64,000 nt of DNA from Streptomyces sp. NBC_01267. Its GTDB lineage: Bacteria > Actinomycetota > Actinomycetes > Streptomycetales > Streptomycetaceae. The DNA is taken from the NCBI RefSeq assembly GCF_036241575.1, contig NZ_CP108456.1:85101-149100 (forward strand), read 5' to 3'. Of this stretch, positions 43,921-53,201 are shown in pieces. The notes under the pieces are model-generated. The model saw only the letters and a program-made list of their open reading frames with translations. It did not search any database and was not told the origin of the DNA. The stretch's first letter is position 1. Each line of letters starts with the position of its first letter. Made by a program: the position numbers and the translations under genes.

Positions 43921-46059
43921 TCATGGGGTCGTCCGGTGAGCCGCGCGGCCCACGAGGACGACCGAGGAGTGGGCTCCCAGATGGAAGCGCCCGGGGTGTT
44001 CGAGCTCCGGCTCGCCGCCGAGGCGGTGAACGGCAGTGCCCGTGTCTGCGAAAAGGTGCCAACGCTGCCCGTCGGGCAGCGTCGGCAGCTCCAGGTCGTG
44101 CGACTCCCAGTGCGCGTTCACGGCGACGTACACGTGGTCGTCGGCCACGCTTCCGCCCTTGGCGTGCCTGCCGCATCGCATCATCGCGAGCACCCTGCCG
44201 TGGCCGGCCCAGTCCGGAGCCCATGCGCGCACCCCGTGCCAGCTGACGTCGGGATAGCCGCTGCCGACCCGGTCCGTACCGGTCGGGTGGTCGCTCGAAC
44301 GCAGCACCGGGTGCGCGTGCCGGAAGGCGATCAGCGCCCGTGCGAAATCCAGGAGGTCGGCGTTGGCCTTGACGAGTTCCCAGTCGAACCAGGACAGGTC
44401 GTTGTCCTGGCAGTAGGTGTTGTTGTTGCCCAGCTGGGTGCGGCCGACCTCGTCGCCGGCCAGGATCATCGGAATGCCCTGACTCGTCAGCAGGATCGTC
44501 AGCAGATTCTTCATCTGCCGCATGCGCAGCTCACGGACGTGCGCGGAGGCGCTGGGCCCCTCCTCGCCGCAGTTCCAGCTGTTGTTGTCGTTGGCCCCGT
44601 CGTTGTTGTCCTCGCCGTTGGCCTCGTTGTGCTTGTCGTTGTACGAGACCAGGTCGGCCAGGGTGAAACCGTCGTGAGCGGTGATGAAGTTGACCGACGC
44701 GGACGAGGTCCGTCCCTGGTACAGGTCCGGCGAACCGGCCATCCGGGTCGCCAGCTCACCGACCAGGCCCGGCTCGCCCTTGACGAAGCGCCGGACCGCG
44801 TCGCGGTACTTCCCGTTCCACTCCGACCAGCGGCCATAGTTGGGAAAGTTGCCCACCTGGTAGAGCCCGGCCGCGTCCCACGCCTCGGCGATCAGCTTCG
44901 TGTGACGCAGGACCGGGTCGTACGCCAGCTGTTCGAGCAGCGGTGGGTTGGGCAGCGGGGTGCCGTCCGGGGCCCGGTCGAGGATGGCCGCCAGGTCGAA
45001 TCGGAATCCGTCGATGTGGTACTCGGCGACCCAGTGCCGCAGGCAGGAGAGCACGAAGTCCCGGACCACGGGGTGGTTGCAGTTGACGGTGTTGCCGGTG
45101 CCACTGAAGTTGTAGTACTCGCCGCGTGGCGTGAGCATGTAGTACGTGGCGTTGTCGAGGCCGCGGAACGAGATGGTCGGGCCCTGTTCGTTGCCTTCGG
45201 CCGTGTGGTTGAAGACCACGTCGAGCACGACTTCGATCCCGGCCTTGTGCAACTCCTTGACCAGCGACTTGAACTCGTCGGCCTGCATGCCGAACGGGCC
45301 GGTGGCGGCGTAGCCCGCCTTGGGGGCGAAGAACGAGACCGTGTTGTAGCCCCAGTAGTTGTACAGCCGCTCACCGGTCACCGGATCGGTGCGCGGGTTG
45401 TCCAGCTCGTCGAACTCGAACACGGGGAGCAGTTCGAGGCAGTTGATGCCCAGCTCGCGCAGGTACGGGATCTTCTCCCGCATTCCGGCGTACGTGCCCG
45501 GCGCCGACACCTTCGAGGAGGTGTGCCGGGTGAAGCCGCGGACGTGCGTCTCGTAGATCACGAGATCCTCGGCGGGAATGCGCAGCGGCCGGTCGCCGTC
45601 CCAGTCGAAGTCGTCGTTCAGCACCTGCGCGCGGTAGTGGTAGACGTTGTCCCAGTCCGGCTCCCGGCCCCACACCTCGCGCCCGGAGATCAGCCGCGCG
45701 TAGGGGTCGCTGAGCACCTGACCGGCGTCGAAGCGGTCGCCGCGCTCCGGGTCGAAGGGCCCGTCGGCGCGGAACCCGTACTCCAGGTTCTCCGTGTCGA
45801 GCTCGAAGACCGTCATGGCGTACACGCTGCCGATGCGGAACTCCGGTGGGAACTCCAGTTCGGCGCTGGGCCGTGTGGCGCCCTTTTCGAAGAGCACCAG
45901 GCTCATCGTGGTCGCGCCGTCGGAGTAGACCGAGAAGTTGACTCCGCCGGGCACCGGGGTGGCGCCGTACGGGAAGGGCCGGCCGGCCCTGACCCGGTAC
46001 GGGCCGATCCGATGCGTCGGAAAGGCGTCGATGCGCTCCCGGATGTCCTGTGTGCTCAT
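43921..46059 (-). CDS. glgX: glycogen debranching enzyme (isoamylase-type GH13_11)
   Basis: 712 residues. An N-terminal CBM48 (GRPFPYGATPVPGGVNFSVY) and GH13 barrel with YHIDGFRFDLAAIL (nucleophile Asp), LIAEAWDAAGLYQVG (acid Glu) and ITAHDGFTLADLVSYNDK. It hydrolyses alpha-1,6 branches of stored glucan. ATG overlaps the stop of the second STAS gene (ATGA). Sandwiched between two STAS genes, so enzyme and regulators are obligately co-expressed. Confidence 0.95.
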   Translation of the reverse strand: MSTQDIRERIDAFPTHRIGPYRVRAGRPFPYGATPVPGGVNFSVYSDGATTMSLVLFEKGATRPSAELEFPPEFRIGSVYAMTVFELDTENLEYGFRADGPFDPERGDRFDAGQVLSDPYARLISGREVWGREPDWDNVYHYRAQVLNDDFDWDGDRPLRIPAEDLVIYETHVRGFTRHTSSKVSAPGTYAGMREKIPYLRELGINCLELLPVFEFDELDNPRTDPVTGERLYNYWGYNTVSFFAPKAGYAATGPFGMQADEFKSLVKELHKAGIEVVLDVVFNHTAEGNEQGPTISFRGLDNATYYMLTPRGEYYNFSGTGNTVNCNHPVVRDFVLSCLRHWVAEYHIDGFRFDLAAILDRAPDGTPLPNPPLLEQLAYDPVLRHTKLIAEAWDAAGLYQVGNFPNYGRWSEWNGKYRDAVRRFVKGEPGLVGELATRMAGSPDLYQGRTSSASVNFITAHDGFTLADLVSYNDKHNEANGEDNNDGANDNNSWNCGEEGPSASAHVRELRMRQMKNLLTILLTSQGIPMILAGDEVGRTQLGNNNTYCQDNDLSWFDWELVKANADLLDFARALIAFRHAHPVLRSSDHPTGTDRVGSGYPDVSWHGVRAWAPDWAGHGRVLAMMRCGRHAKGGSVADDHVYVAVNAHWESHDLELPTLPDGQRWHLFADTGTAVHRLGGEPELEHPGRFHLGAHSSVVLVGRAAHRTTP

Positions 46060-46397
46060 CGGCCCGTGCGTTCCAGCTCGGCGTCCAGGTCCTCGGCGAT
46101 CCTGAAGAAGTCCAGGAACCCCGTTGCGGACATGACAAACGAGACCTCCTCGGAGAGACCGACCAGAGTGATCTCGGCATCCAGCTGCTGGGCGTGGCGG
46201 TGCACGATGAGCAGGGTGCGCAGGCCGGCACTCGAGATGTACGAGATACCGGTGAGGTCGATCAGGACCACGGTTCCCTGCCCGATGAACGGCAGCAGCT
46301 GGGACTGCAGTCCGCCGGAGGTGGTGGAGTTGATCTCGCCCTCCAGGGCGACGACGGTGGCACCGGGGAGCACCTGCGAGCTGACCTTGACGGTCAT
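46056..46397 (-). CDS. STAS-domain anti-sigma-factor antagonist, copy 2
   Basis: 113 residues: VVALEGEINSTTSGGLQSQL, VVLIDLTGISYISSAGLRTL (phospho-Ser in SSAG), and a C-terminal FFRIAEDLDAELE. ATG after GGAGGTGACGGG, overlapping the upstream stop (ATGA) and itself overlapping glgX. Two STAS proteins with one kinase imply competition or two input signals. Confidence 0.92.
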   Translation of the reverse strand: MTVKVSSQVLPGATVVALEGEINSTTSGGLQSQLLPFIGQGTVVLIDLTGISYISSAGLRTLLIVHRHAQQLDAEITLVGLSEEVSFVMSATGFLDFFRIAEDLDAELERTGR

Positions 46398-48241
46398 CCC
46401 GTCACCTCCGTGCGGGAGTTGGGCGCGAGGCGGACCCTGACCTTGACCCGGCCCGAGGTCTCGGGCAGGAGCACGGTCAGGGCCTGCGCGTTGAAATCGG
46501 TGTGCTCCTCGCCGTCGACCTCCACGGCCGCGATGCGGACCGTTCCGGCCGGCAGCAGGTCGGGAGCGACCCGCAGGATGCGGTCCTCGATCAGGGCGGG
46601 GTCGGGCTTGAACCAGAAGTCCATCGCCTTGCCGCCCGCGAGCAGGTTGTTGTAGACGGCTGCCAGGTAGCACAGCTCGGCGGAGTGGTACATCGACATC
46701 GAGTGGCTGCCCTTGAGGCGCTCGACACCGAGAAGGTAGGGCAGGCCGTTGGCCATGGTGTTGAAGTAGACGGCGCCCTCGTCGTGGTCGAGGAAGAACG
46801 CGTTGTAGAACGACTGGGCGTCGCGCGCCTCGGAGCGGAAGTCCACCCGCCCGGTGATTCCGTGCAGGATCAGATAGGCGAGGATCGCCTGCTCCTGCTG
46901 CCACCATGCCTTGCGGTCGTGCCAGGCGAAGCGGAACCTTTCCTCGCCGTCCACCTTGATGCGTTCCACCACGTCGTACCAGCCGCCCCGCTGGCGGTCG
47001 CTGCCGACCTCGGGCATGGACTCGCCCAGGGAGAGGGCCGTCTGGAGATAGACGTCCTTGGGGCGCAGGGCGTTCATGCGCATCAGGTTCCAGGCGATCT
47101 TCAGGTTGTGCCCGACGACCGCGCGGTTCTGCTGCCATCCGTGGGTGGTGTCGGGCGACCAGTCCTTGTGGAACCGTTCCTGCACGAACGGGCTGTTCTT
47201 GAGGTCGGGGAAGTGCTCGACGATCGTGTCGAAGGTGTACTCCAGCATGTCGGCGTACTTCCGTTCGCCGGTTGCCAGGTACAGGTTGATCAGATACGCG
47301 GGCGCGTGGTCACCGACCGAGTTCCAGTTCTTCCGCCCCTCGTTGGGGCCGAGCGAGGAGTGGTGGGGGCTGAGCAGGATCGGGTCGATGTGCGAGAAGT
47401 AGCCGCCCTCTTCGGGGTCCAGGTAGAAGCGGTCGAAGAGCCTGATGGTGGCGTCCGCGTCCGCCTTGATCCGGGGGTCGCCGGTGATCCGGTAGGTCTG
47501 CACGGGCCCGGCCAGCGCGTAGATCTGCTCATAGGCGGGAAGCGCGTCGTAGTCGTCGGAGAACTCGGACGTGAACAGCTTCTTCTCGGTGTCGCCGTCG
47601 ACCTTGAGGCCGTGGTACCAGTACACGACGTTCTCGTCCGTGTCCACGAACCGCATGTGCTCGCGCAGGTACTCGGTGCCGCGCTCGGCGACCTCGAGGT
47701 ACTCGTCGTCACCGGTGAGCAGGAAGGCGGAGGCCATGCCGTAGACGAGCCGCGAGATGGTGTCCGTCTCCTGCACGTGGCTGGCGGTCTTGTCGCCGCC
47801 GAGCCGGATCTCCGTGCGGTAGGCACCGAAGTCGACGGGTCCGTCACCGAACTGGGCCTTGCGGTAGAAGCCGGCTATCTCCTTGATCTGCCGGATCCAC
47901 CAGCCGGCCTCCTCGAAGCGGAAGTCTTCCGGGTCACGCCCCATGAAGATCAGCCGCTTCGCCTCGAAGCGCAGCGTCTCGCTGTGCGGGTAGAAGATGC
48001 CGTGGGCGAGGACGAAGGCGCCCTCGGTGAGCAGCTCGTCGATGTGGCTCGTGGCGTCCTGATAGGGCTCACCCAGATTGTGCAGCAGCTCGGCGCTGGG
48101 ACCACCGTCGAGGCTGACCTCGAAGGACCGGCCGTCGGCGGTGACCACGGAGAAGGCACGGGCCTCGCGGTCGAAGCCCGCCACGCGCCCCGCGACGGTG
48201 TCCGAGAAGGTGAAGTCGACGTTCCTGGCACTCTCTGACAT
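46394..48241 (-). CDS. AGE-family (N-acylglucosamine 2-epimerase-like) protein with N-terminal extension
   Basis: 615 residues, longer than the usual ~400. Residues about 1-95 are a beta-rich extension (VAGRVAGFDREARAFSVVTA). The (alpha/alpha)6 barrel follows with RLVYGMASAFLLTGDDEYLE, THGWQQNRAVVGHNLKIAWN (a His-containing AGE-type segment) and WHDRKAWWQQEQAILAYLI. AGE enzymes isomerise sugars such as mannose, glucose, GlcNAc or cellobiose; the substrate here is unknown. ATG lies 5 bp after the DJ-1 gene stop. Its 3' end overlaps the STAS-2 start. Confidence 0.85.
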   Translation of the reverse strand: MSESARNVDFTFSDTVAGRVAGFDREARAFSVVTADGRSFEVSLDGGPSAELLHNLGEPYQDATSHIDELLTEGAFVLAHGIFYPHSETLRFEAKRLIFMGRDPEDFRFEEAGWWIRQIKEIAGFYRKAQFGDGPVDFGAYRTEIRLGGDKTASHVQETDTISRLVYGMASAFLLTGDDEYLEVAERGTEYLREHMRFVDTDENVVYWYHGLKVDGDTEKKLFTSEFSDDYDALPAYEQIYALAGPVQTYRITGDPRIKADADATIRLFDRFYLDPEEGGYFSHIDPILLSPHHSSLGPNEGRKNWNSVGDHAPAYLINLYLATGERKYADMLEYTFDTIVEHFPDLKNSPFVQERFHKDWSPDTTHGWQQNRAVVGHNLKIAWNLMRMNALRPKDVYLQTALSLGESMPEVGSDRQRGGWYDVVERIKVDGEERFRFAWHDRKAWWQQEQAILAYLILHGITGRVDFRSEARDAQSFYNAFFLDHDEGAVYFNTMANGLPYLLGVERLKGSHSMSMYHSAELCYLAAVYNNLLAGGKAMDFWFKPDPALIEDRILRVAPDLLPAGTVRIAAVEVDGEEHTDFNAQALTVLLPETSGRVKVRVRLAPNSRTEVTG

Positions 48242-48246
48242 GGCTG

Positions 48247-48846
48247 TCACACACCTCGCAGTACGAGTTCGTCGATGATGGTCCTGGCGAACAGATGGCA
48301 GTGGTCGCCGGTGCGGGCGGTCACCAGGTCCCCGTCGACGACGACGTCCTGGTCGACGTAGTGGGCGCCCATGTTCCGTACGTCGCCCAGGAGGTTGTTG
48401 TGGCAGACCACCTTGCGTCCGCGCACGACGTACGGAATCGACGAGGCCAGCCACATGCCGTGGCAGATGATCCCCTTGACCACGCCCGACCGGGCGAAGG
48501 CCCGGCGCAACAGGTCGGTGGCGGGGGCGAGTTGTTCGACGTCCTCGGTGTAGCGCAGCCGGTCGGCGACCATCCCGGAAGGCACGATCAGCGCGCTGTA
48601 CTCGCGCAGCCTCCGGTCGTTCAGATCCTCCAGACTGCGTGTCACCGTCAGTGGGGCCCGGTACTCATGGCCGGTGAAGGTGATCGACTTGTTGCCCCAC
48701 ATCCTGGTGACGAAGTCGACCTGCGCGCCTTCCTCGGCGAACCGGCGCTGGTAGTAGGCGATTTCGGGCTCGTAGAAGTCGCTCTCTGTCAGGATCGCGA
48801 TCTTCCGCCCGCTGAGCACCCCGTCACGGGACGGTACGTCAGCCAC
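48247..48846 (-). CDS. DJ-1/PfpI-family protein (class I glutamine amidotransferase-like), copy 1
   Basis: 199 residues. KIAILTESDFYEPEIAYYQR opens with the family Glu, and the nucleophile Cys lies in KGIICHGMWLASS with an adjacent His. The family includes glyoxalase III, deglycase-like and protease members; the substrate is not predictable. ATG lies 8 bp inside the end of the ThDP-enzyme gene, so the two are coupled. The paralogue on the other side of that gene is more distant. Confidence 0.88.
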   Translation of the reverse strand: MADVPSRDGVLSGRKIAILTESDFYEPEIAYYQRRFAEEGAQVDFVTRMWGNKSITFTGHEYRAPLTVTRSLEDLNDRRLREYSALIVPSGMVADRLRYTEDVEQLAPATDLLRRAFARSGVVKGIICHGMWLASSIPYVVRGRKVVCHNNLLGDVRNMGAHYVDQDVVVDGDLVTARTGDHCHLFARTIIDELVLRGV

Positions 48847-50485
48847 GGTCTCCCCCTTCGGTGGTCCGCAGATCGATGAGAAACGGCTTGTCGTCCGCGA
48901 GCATCCGCTTGACCGCCTGGTCGACCTGACTGTGGTCGTCGACCCGCAGGGCCTCGACTCCGAATCCCTCGGCGATCTGCGCGAAACCCAGATCGGGGTG
49001 GGAGAGATCGAACGGCGTCGGGTACGCGTGCGGAGCGACGTCCCGCTCCCGCCAGTACTGATCGATGTTGTTGTCGAGCAGCTTGTAGCTGCGGTTGTTG
49101 CAGACGACGAACTTTGCTCCGATGCCGTGCCGTACGGCCGTGTAGAGCGCCTGGAAGGTGTACATGGATCCGCCGTCGCCGGTGAAGCCGATCACGGTCT
49201 TGTCCGGGTGGGCCAGCTTGATCCCCATCGCTCCGGGGATGCCGACACCGAGCGAACCTCCGCGCGTCGAGAACCAGTGGCCCGGCCGGCGGCCCGGCAG
49301 GTGGGCGGCGAGCGCACCGGAGGCGGTCAGCGCCTCGTCGAAGATCATCACGTCGTCGGGGACCTGGGCGGCCAGTTCCCGCAGGAAGGCGTGGAGCAGC
49401 GACCCGTCGTCCGCCACCTCGGTGGGCAGCTCCGCGCGGCGGGCCTGGAGACGTTCGGATGCCGCCACCTGGTCGAGCTCGGAGAGCTTGTGGACCAGGT
49501 GCGCGGAGAGCGCGGAGAGCGTCTCCTTCGGATCGGCGACCAGACCCAGGGTGACCGGGTGGTTCTTGGCTATCTCGTAGTCGTCGAGATCGATGTGAAC
49601 GATGCGGGCGTCCGCACGGAAGGGATCACCGGTGTCCGGGAAGACCTCCGGGAAGGTGTACGTGCCGACGATCAGGACCGCGTCCGCGTCCTTGACCGCG
49701 GCCGTACTGACGGCGCCGAACATGTGGCCCAGGTCGCCCTGGTAGAGCGGGTGCGTGACGTCCAGGTTCACCTCGGAGTAGTTGACGCCGTAGATGTCGG
49801 CGCCCAGCTGCTCGGCCACCCGTACCAGTTCCTCCTGGGCGCCGGATGCCGAGACGCCGTCGCCCACGAGGACGACCGGCCTCTCGGCACCGGTCAGCAA
49901 CCGCGCTGCCTGCTCCACGAGCGTGTCGGCCGGGACGCTGCGGGTACTGGGCGCGGACGTCGGCACGATCTGCTCGGTGTTGAGGGCGTCGAGCACATCG
50001 AGAGGAAGCGCCACGAAGACCGGGCCCATCGGAGGCGTCATCGCCAGCTTCATCGCCCGCCGCAGCACCCGCAGCACCGAGCGCGGGTCGGTGACCCGGG
50101 TCGCGTACTTGGTCACGGGCTTCGCCATGGCTACCAGGTCGACGGCCATCTGGGCGTCCATGGACTCGTACCGGACGCCCGACTCACCCGCGATCGTCAG
50201 GATCGGCGAGTGACCGCGCTTGGCCTGGTAGAGCATGCCGATGGCGTTGCCGAGACCCACCCCGCTGTGCAGCTGCAGGAGTGCGGGCCGGCCCGTGGCT
50301 CGGGCGTAGCCGTCCGCGATTCCCACCGCGACGGTCTCCTGCAGGGTCAGGATGTACTGAAGGTCGCCGTAGTCCTCCAGCGCGTCCAGTAATCCCTGCT
50401 CGACCGTTCCTGGATTGCCGAACATGAAGGGAATTCCGTCGGCGATGAACTGCTCGATGATCGCCGCATTGCCCTGCCTGGCCAT
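48839..50485 (-). CDS. thiamine-diphosphate-dependent decarboxylase/lyase (benzoylformate decarboxylase-like)
   Basis: 548 residues, full three-domain ThDP enzyme. PYR domain FGNPGTVEQGLLDAL and the activating Glu in LTLQETVAVGIADGYARATG; central Rossmann-like domain (RPVVLVGDGVSASGA); PP domain GDGGSMYTFQALYTAVRHG with the Mg motif and VVCNNRSYKLL. Closest in style to MdlC/BFDC, acting on 2-oxo acids or aldehydes. ATG after GAGAGAAGGCAGAG; an upstream ATG gives eight extra residues. Flanked by two DJ-1/PfpI genes, so it may handle glyoxal-type or 2-oxo compounds. Confidence 0.93.
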   Translation of the reverse strand: MARQGNAAIIEQFIADGIPFMFGNPGTVEQGLLDALEDYGDLQYILTLQETVAVGIADGYARATGRPALLQLHSGVGLGNAIGMLYQAKRGHSPILTIAGESGVRYESMDAQMAVDLVAMAKPVTKYATRVTDPRSVLRVLRRAMKLAMTPPMGPVFVALPLDVLDALNTEQIVPTSAPSTRSVPADTLVEQAARLLTGAERPVVLVGDGVSASGAQEELVRVAEQLGADIYGVNYSEVNLDVTHPLYQGDLGHMFGAVSTAAVKDADAVLIVGTYTFPEVFPDTGDPFRADARIVHIDLDDYEIAKNHPVTLGLVADPKETLSALSAHLVHKLSELDQVAASERLQARRAELPTEVADDGSLLHAFLRELAAQVPDDVMIFDEALTASGALAAHLPGRRPGHWFSTRGGSLGVGIPGAMGIKLAHPDKTVIGFTGDGGSMYTFQALYTAVRHGIGAKFVVCNNRSYKLLDNNIDQYWRERDVAPHAYPTPFDLSHPDLGFAQIAEGFGVEALRVDDHSQVDQAVKRMLADDKPFLIDLRTTEGGDRG

Positions 50486-50522
50486 CTCTGCCTTCTCTCG
50501 ACTTTTCAATCGCTGCAGCGCA

Positions 50523-51359
50523 TTACCAACCGAAGCGGCGCAGGCCGTCCTCGAGCACCTCGACGACCTTTTCCCCGGTCAGATAGGAATCCGGCGTCGA
50601 ACGCCCGGTGATGAACGGGTAGTCTACGATCACGGAGGTCTCTTTGCCGAAGTTCCCGATATAACGGCCCTCGGGCCCCGTGGCGTCGCGCAGGATGTAC
50701 TCCAGCGGGTAGGGCGGCGGACCGATCACGAAGTCGGTGCCGAGGAACCCGGTCCCGTCCTTGTAGTCGTACTCCTTGCAGTGCCCCGTGACGTGCTTGC
50801 CCCAGATGATGGACTTGCGGTCCTCCCATTCGCGGGCGAAGGCGAGCGGCGCGACGCCGTAGCACTCGGCCGCGATCGGCTTGTCGGCGCGCAGGAAGGA
50901 CAGGATGATCTGGTGCACCCGCTCGTTGTTGGCGAGGTCCACGACCGGGCCGGAGCCACCGACGATGAGCAGCGCGTCGTAGTCGTCGAGCTCCTGGGCC
51001 ACCGCGTCGACCGCCCGGTGGTAGGCCTCCAGCTTGCGCAGGTAGTCGTCGTCCGCCGTGTAGGGGCGCTCCGGGATCCAGCTGCGGATGTCGATCGGGT
51101 TGTCCAGGCGCCTGGAGGCGTCGACCTCCTGGGTGAGCTTCGCGACCTCCTCGGAGGTGACCGAGCGGCCAAGCGGCGGGTCGACGTACTCGGGGTCCAT
51201 CGACGGCGGCAGCGCGTGCGCGCGCTTCCCGGTCGGGGTGGCGAACTCCACCTCGTAGCCCCGCTGGTCGAAGTGGTGCAGCGGCCCCACGAGCTCTTCG
51301 CCCCAGTAGCCGTACTCCGACAGGATCACGAGGATCTTCTTGGCGTTCTTCCTGGTCAC
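50523..51359 (-). CDS. DJ-1/PfpI-family protein, copy 2 (Hsp31-like)
   Basis: 278 residues. KILVILSEYGYWGEELVGPL (family Glu), DYDALLIVGGSGPVVDLANN and the nucleophile elbow IAAECYGVAPLAFA with Cys. The longer size and an extra segment (ERPYTADDDYLRKLEAYHRA) resemble the Hsp31/large-subgroup proteins. GTG start after GAAGGAGCCGGC. It lies 37 bp upstream of the ThDP-enzyme gene. Confidence 0.87.
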   Translation of the reverse strand: MTRKNAKKILVILSEYGYWGEELVGPLHHFDQRGYEVEFATPTGKRAHALPPSMDPEYVDPPLGRSVTSEEVAKLTQEVDASRRLDNPIDIRSWIPERPYTADDDYLRKLEAYHRAVDAVAQELDDYDALLIVGGSGPVVDLANNERVHQIILSFLRADKPIAAECYGVAPLAFAREWEDRKSIIWGKHVTGHCKEYDYKDGTGFLGTDFVIGPPPYPLEYILRDATGPEGRYIGNFGKETSVIVDYPFITGRSTPDSYLTGEKVVEVLEDGLRRFGW

Positions 51360-51445
51360 GCCGGCTCCTTCGGTAGTCGGTTCGGGATGGGTGGCCGGGC
51401 GCCGCGACGGAAGGGGGCGGCGCCTCAGCCACCGGATCAGGGGGA

Positions 51446-52150
51446 TCAGCGGGCCTGCGGGCCGATGATCCAGTTCTCCTTCGCCGCGAGGGAGAAGACG
51501 TACTTCTCGTCGACGATCTCGTCGCGCGCGGCCTTCACCTGCTCGGTGAAGTAGGGCGAGCGCAGCACTTCCTCCAGCGCGTTCACGTCGTCGAACCACA
51601 GCTGCTCGACACTGTCGAACGCCGCTTCGCCGAAGACGTAGGCGCCGTCCACGGTGTGGGCGTGCAGATAGCGCCGCAGCCCTGGGATTCCCTTGACGAC
51701 CGAGGCGTACGAGTCGAGGGTCTGCTTGCGGTAGTCGTCGAGGGACAGGCCCGGCCGCCGCTTCTGCAGCACGGTGAGCTTGACCCACTCCTGCCCCCTG
51801 GCCGGCGGCGGGCCGGGAACGATCTCGTGGGCGGTGGTGTCGACGACGATGGTCTGCCAGAACGCGGCCCAGTTGGGCTCGTCCAGGCGGGCACCCTGCA
51901 GGAACTCCTCGGTCTGCAGCGAGGCCAACTGCTCTTCCCCGTTGGCCAGGAAGATCTCCGCGATGCCCTGGTGGGGCAGCGCCGGCTCACCCAGGTTTCC
52001 CTCGATGCCCACGACCGTATCGACCATGTACTTGCGGATCTGCGGAATCTTCGATGCGTACTGCACCGCGTGGACATTAACCCAGTAGTCCTGGAATTCC
52101 TGTGCGGTCATGCCCGGCTTGGGCGCCGCCAGAATGAACTGGTGGATCAT
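51446..52150 (-). CDS. EthD-domain protein (two ferredoxin-like domains)
   Basis: 234 residues with two dimeric alpha-beta barrel units: the first MIHQFILAAPKPGMTAQEFQ to EFLQGA, the second VKLTVLQKRRPGLSLDDYRK to VEQLWFDDVNALEEVL. EthD-like proteins accompany oxidative pathways and sometimes isomerise or bind reactive intermediates. ATG after AAAGGAGAAACCG. Probably co-transcribed with the DJ-1 and ThDP genes. Confidence 0.85.
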   Translation of the reverse strand: MIHQFILAAPKPGMTAQEFQDYWVNVHAVQYASKIPQIRKYMVDTVVGIEGNLGEPALPHQGIAEIFLANGEEQLASLQTEEFLQGARLDEPNWAAFWQTIVVDTTAHEIVPGPPPARGQEWVKLTVLQKRRPGLSLDDYRKQTLDSYASVVKGIPGLRRYLHAHTVDGAYVFGEAAFDSVEQLWFDDVNALEEVLRSPYFTEQVKAARDEIVDEKYVFSLAAKENWIIGPQAR

Positions 52151-52256
52151 CGGTTTCTCCTTTGGACGGGCCCATTCATCATGTCCAGCCGTCATCGGGA
52201 TGAGCAAGGAAGGGAAATCGACTTCCTGAGATTTCGAACCAAAGGCGTCACCGTGG

Positions 52257-53195
52257 TCAGTCCGCCCGCAACTCCGGTGGGTAGAGAAAGTAGTTGGCCG
52301 CGGAGGCGGCCTGCGCCCCTTCCTGCACCGCCGCCGAAACCTGATGGGAGTGCGGCGCCGTGATGTCTCCCGCCGCATACACACCGGGGACCGATGTGTG
52401 CTGCTCCATGTCCACATCCACATAGCCGTGCGCATTGAGCCGGACACCGAGACCGCGCGCCACCGCCACCTCCGGTGTGGCCCCCTGGATGGAGAACAGG
52501 GCGTCCAGCAGGAGGCGTTCACCGGCCCGCGTCACGATGGCCGACAGCTGACCGTCCGTACCCTCGGCCTCCTTGATGCGGTCGTGCACGATCGGCACGC
52601 CCGCAGCGCCGAGCCGGCGTCCGAAGCGCGGACTGATGTCGTTACTCCGGCTGTTGGTGAGCAGCTGGACCCGTTCGGTGAGGCTGTGCAACTGCATGGC
52701 CTCACCCGCGGCGGCATCGGTGTGTCCCACGACGAGGATGCGACGGCCACGGTTCTCGTAGCCGTCGCAGGCGATGCACCAGAACATCGAACGGCCCACG
52801 TACGTCTTCCAGCCCGGGAAGTGCGGGAAGTGGTCGAGCACACCGGTGGCGAGGACCACCGTCCTGGCCCGCCACACATGGCCCTGCGCCTGGACGGTGA
52901 AACCCCGCCGTGCATCGCCCAGCACACCCGTCACGCGGTGGGCGGCGAAGCAGACGTGCGGGTAGTGGGCCAACTGGCGCCGCCCCAGGGCACGCAGTTC
53001 CGTGGTGGCGATGCCGTCGGGGAACCCGAGGTAATTGCGGTTGGTCTGGTGATGGGTCGAGCGCCCTTGTCCCGTGTCGAAGACCAGCACCCGGCGTCCG
53101 TAGCGCGCCAGCTGAAGCGCGGCTGACAGACCGGCGGGGCCGCCTCCGACCACCGCTACGTCCGTGCTGTCCAGGTCGTACGCGTCTGTGGTCAC
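52257..53195 (-). CDS. thioredoxin-reductase-like FAD/NAD(P) oxidoreductase
   Basis: 312 residues. FAD-binding DVAVVGGGPAGLSAALQLAR, redox-active CIAC in MFWCIACDGYENRG (TrxR has CATC), NAD(P)-binding RILVVGHTDAAAGEAMQL (the usual GGGxxA is altered to GHTDAA), and the FAD C-terminal VPGVYAAGDITAPHSHQV. It is likely a disulfide reductase or oxidase of the low-molecular-weight thiol type. GTG start. The unusual pyridine-nucleotide loop may indicate a different electron source. It lies 6 bp after the maltokinase stop. Confidence 0.9.
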   Translation of the reverse strand: MTTDAYDLDSTDVAVVGGGPAGLSAALQLARYGRRVLVFDTGQGRSTHHQTNRNYLGFPDGIATTELRALGRRQLAHYPHVCFAAHRVTGVLGDARRGFTVQAQGHVWRARTVVLATGVLDHFPHFPGWKTYVGRSMFWCIACDGYENRGRRILVVGHTDAAAGEAMQLHSLTERVQLLTNSRSNDISPRFGRRLGAAGVPIVHDRIKEAEGTDGQLSAIVTRAGERLLLDALFSIQGATPEVAVARGLGVRLNAHGYVDVDMEQHTSVPGVYAAGDITAPHSHQVSAAVQEGAQAASAANYFLYPPELRAD

Positions 53196-53201
53196 GCGGA
53201 C

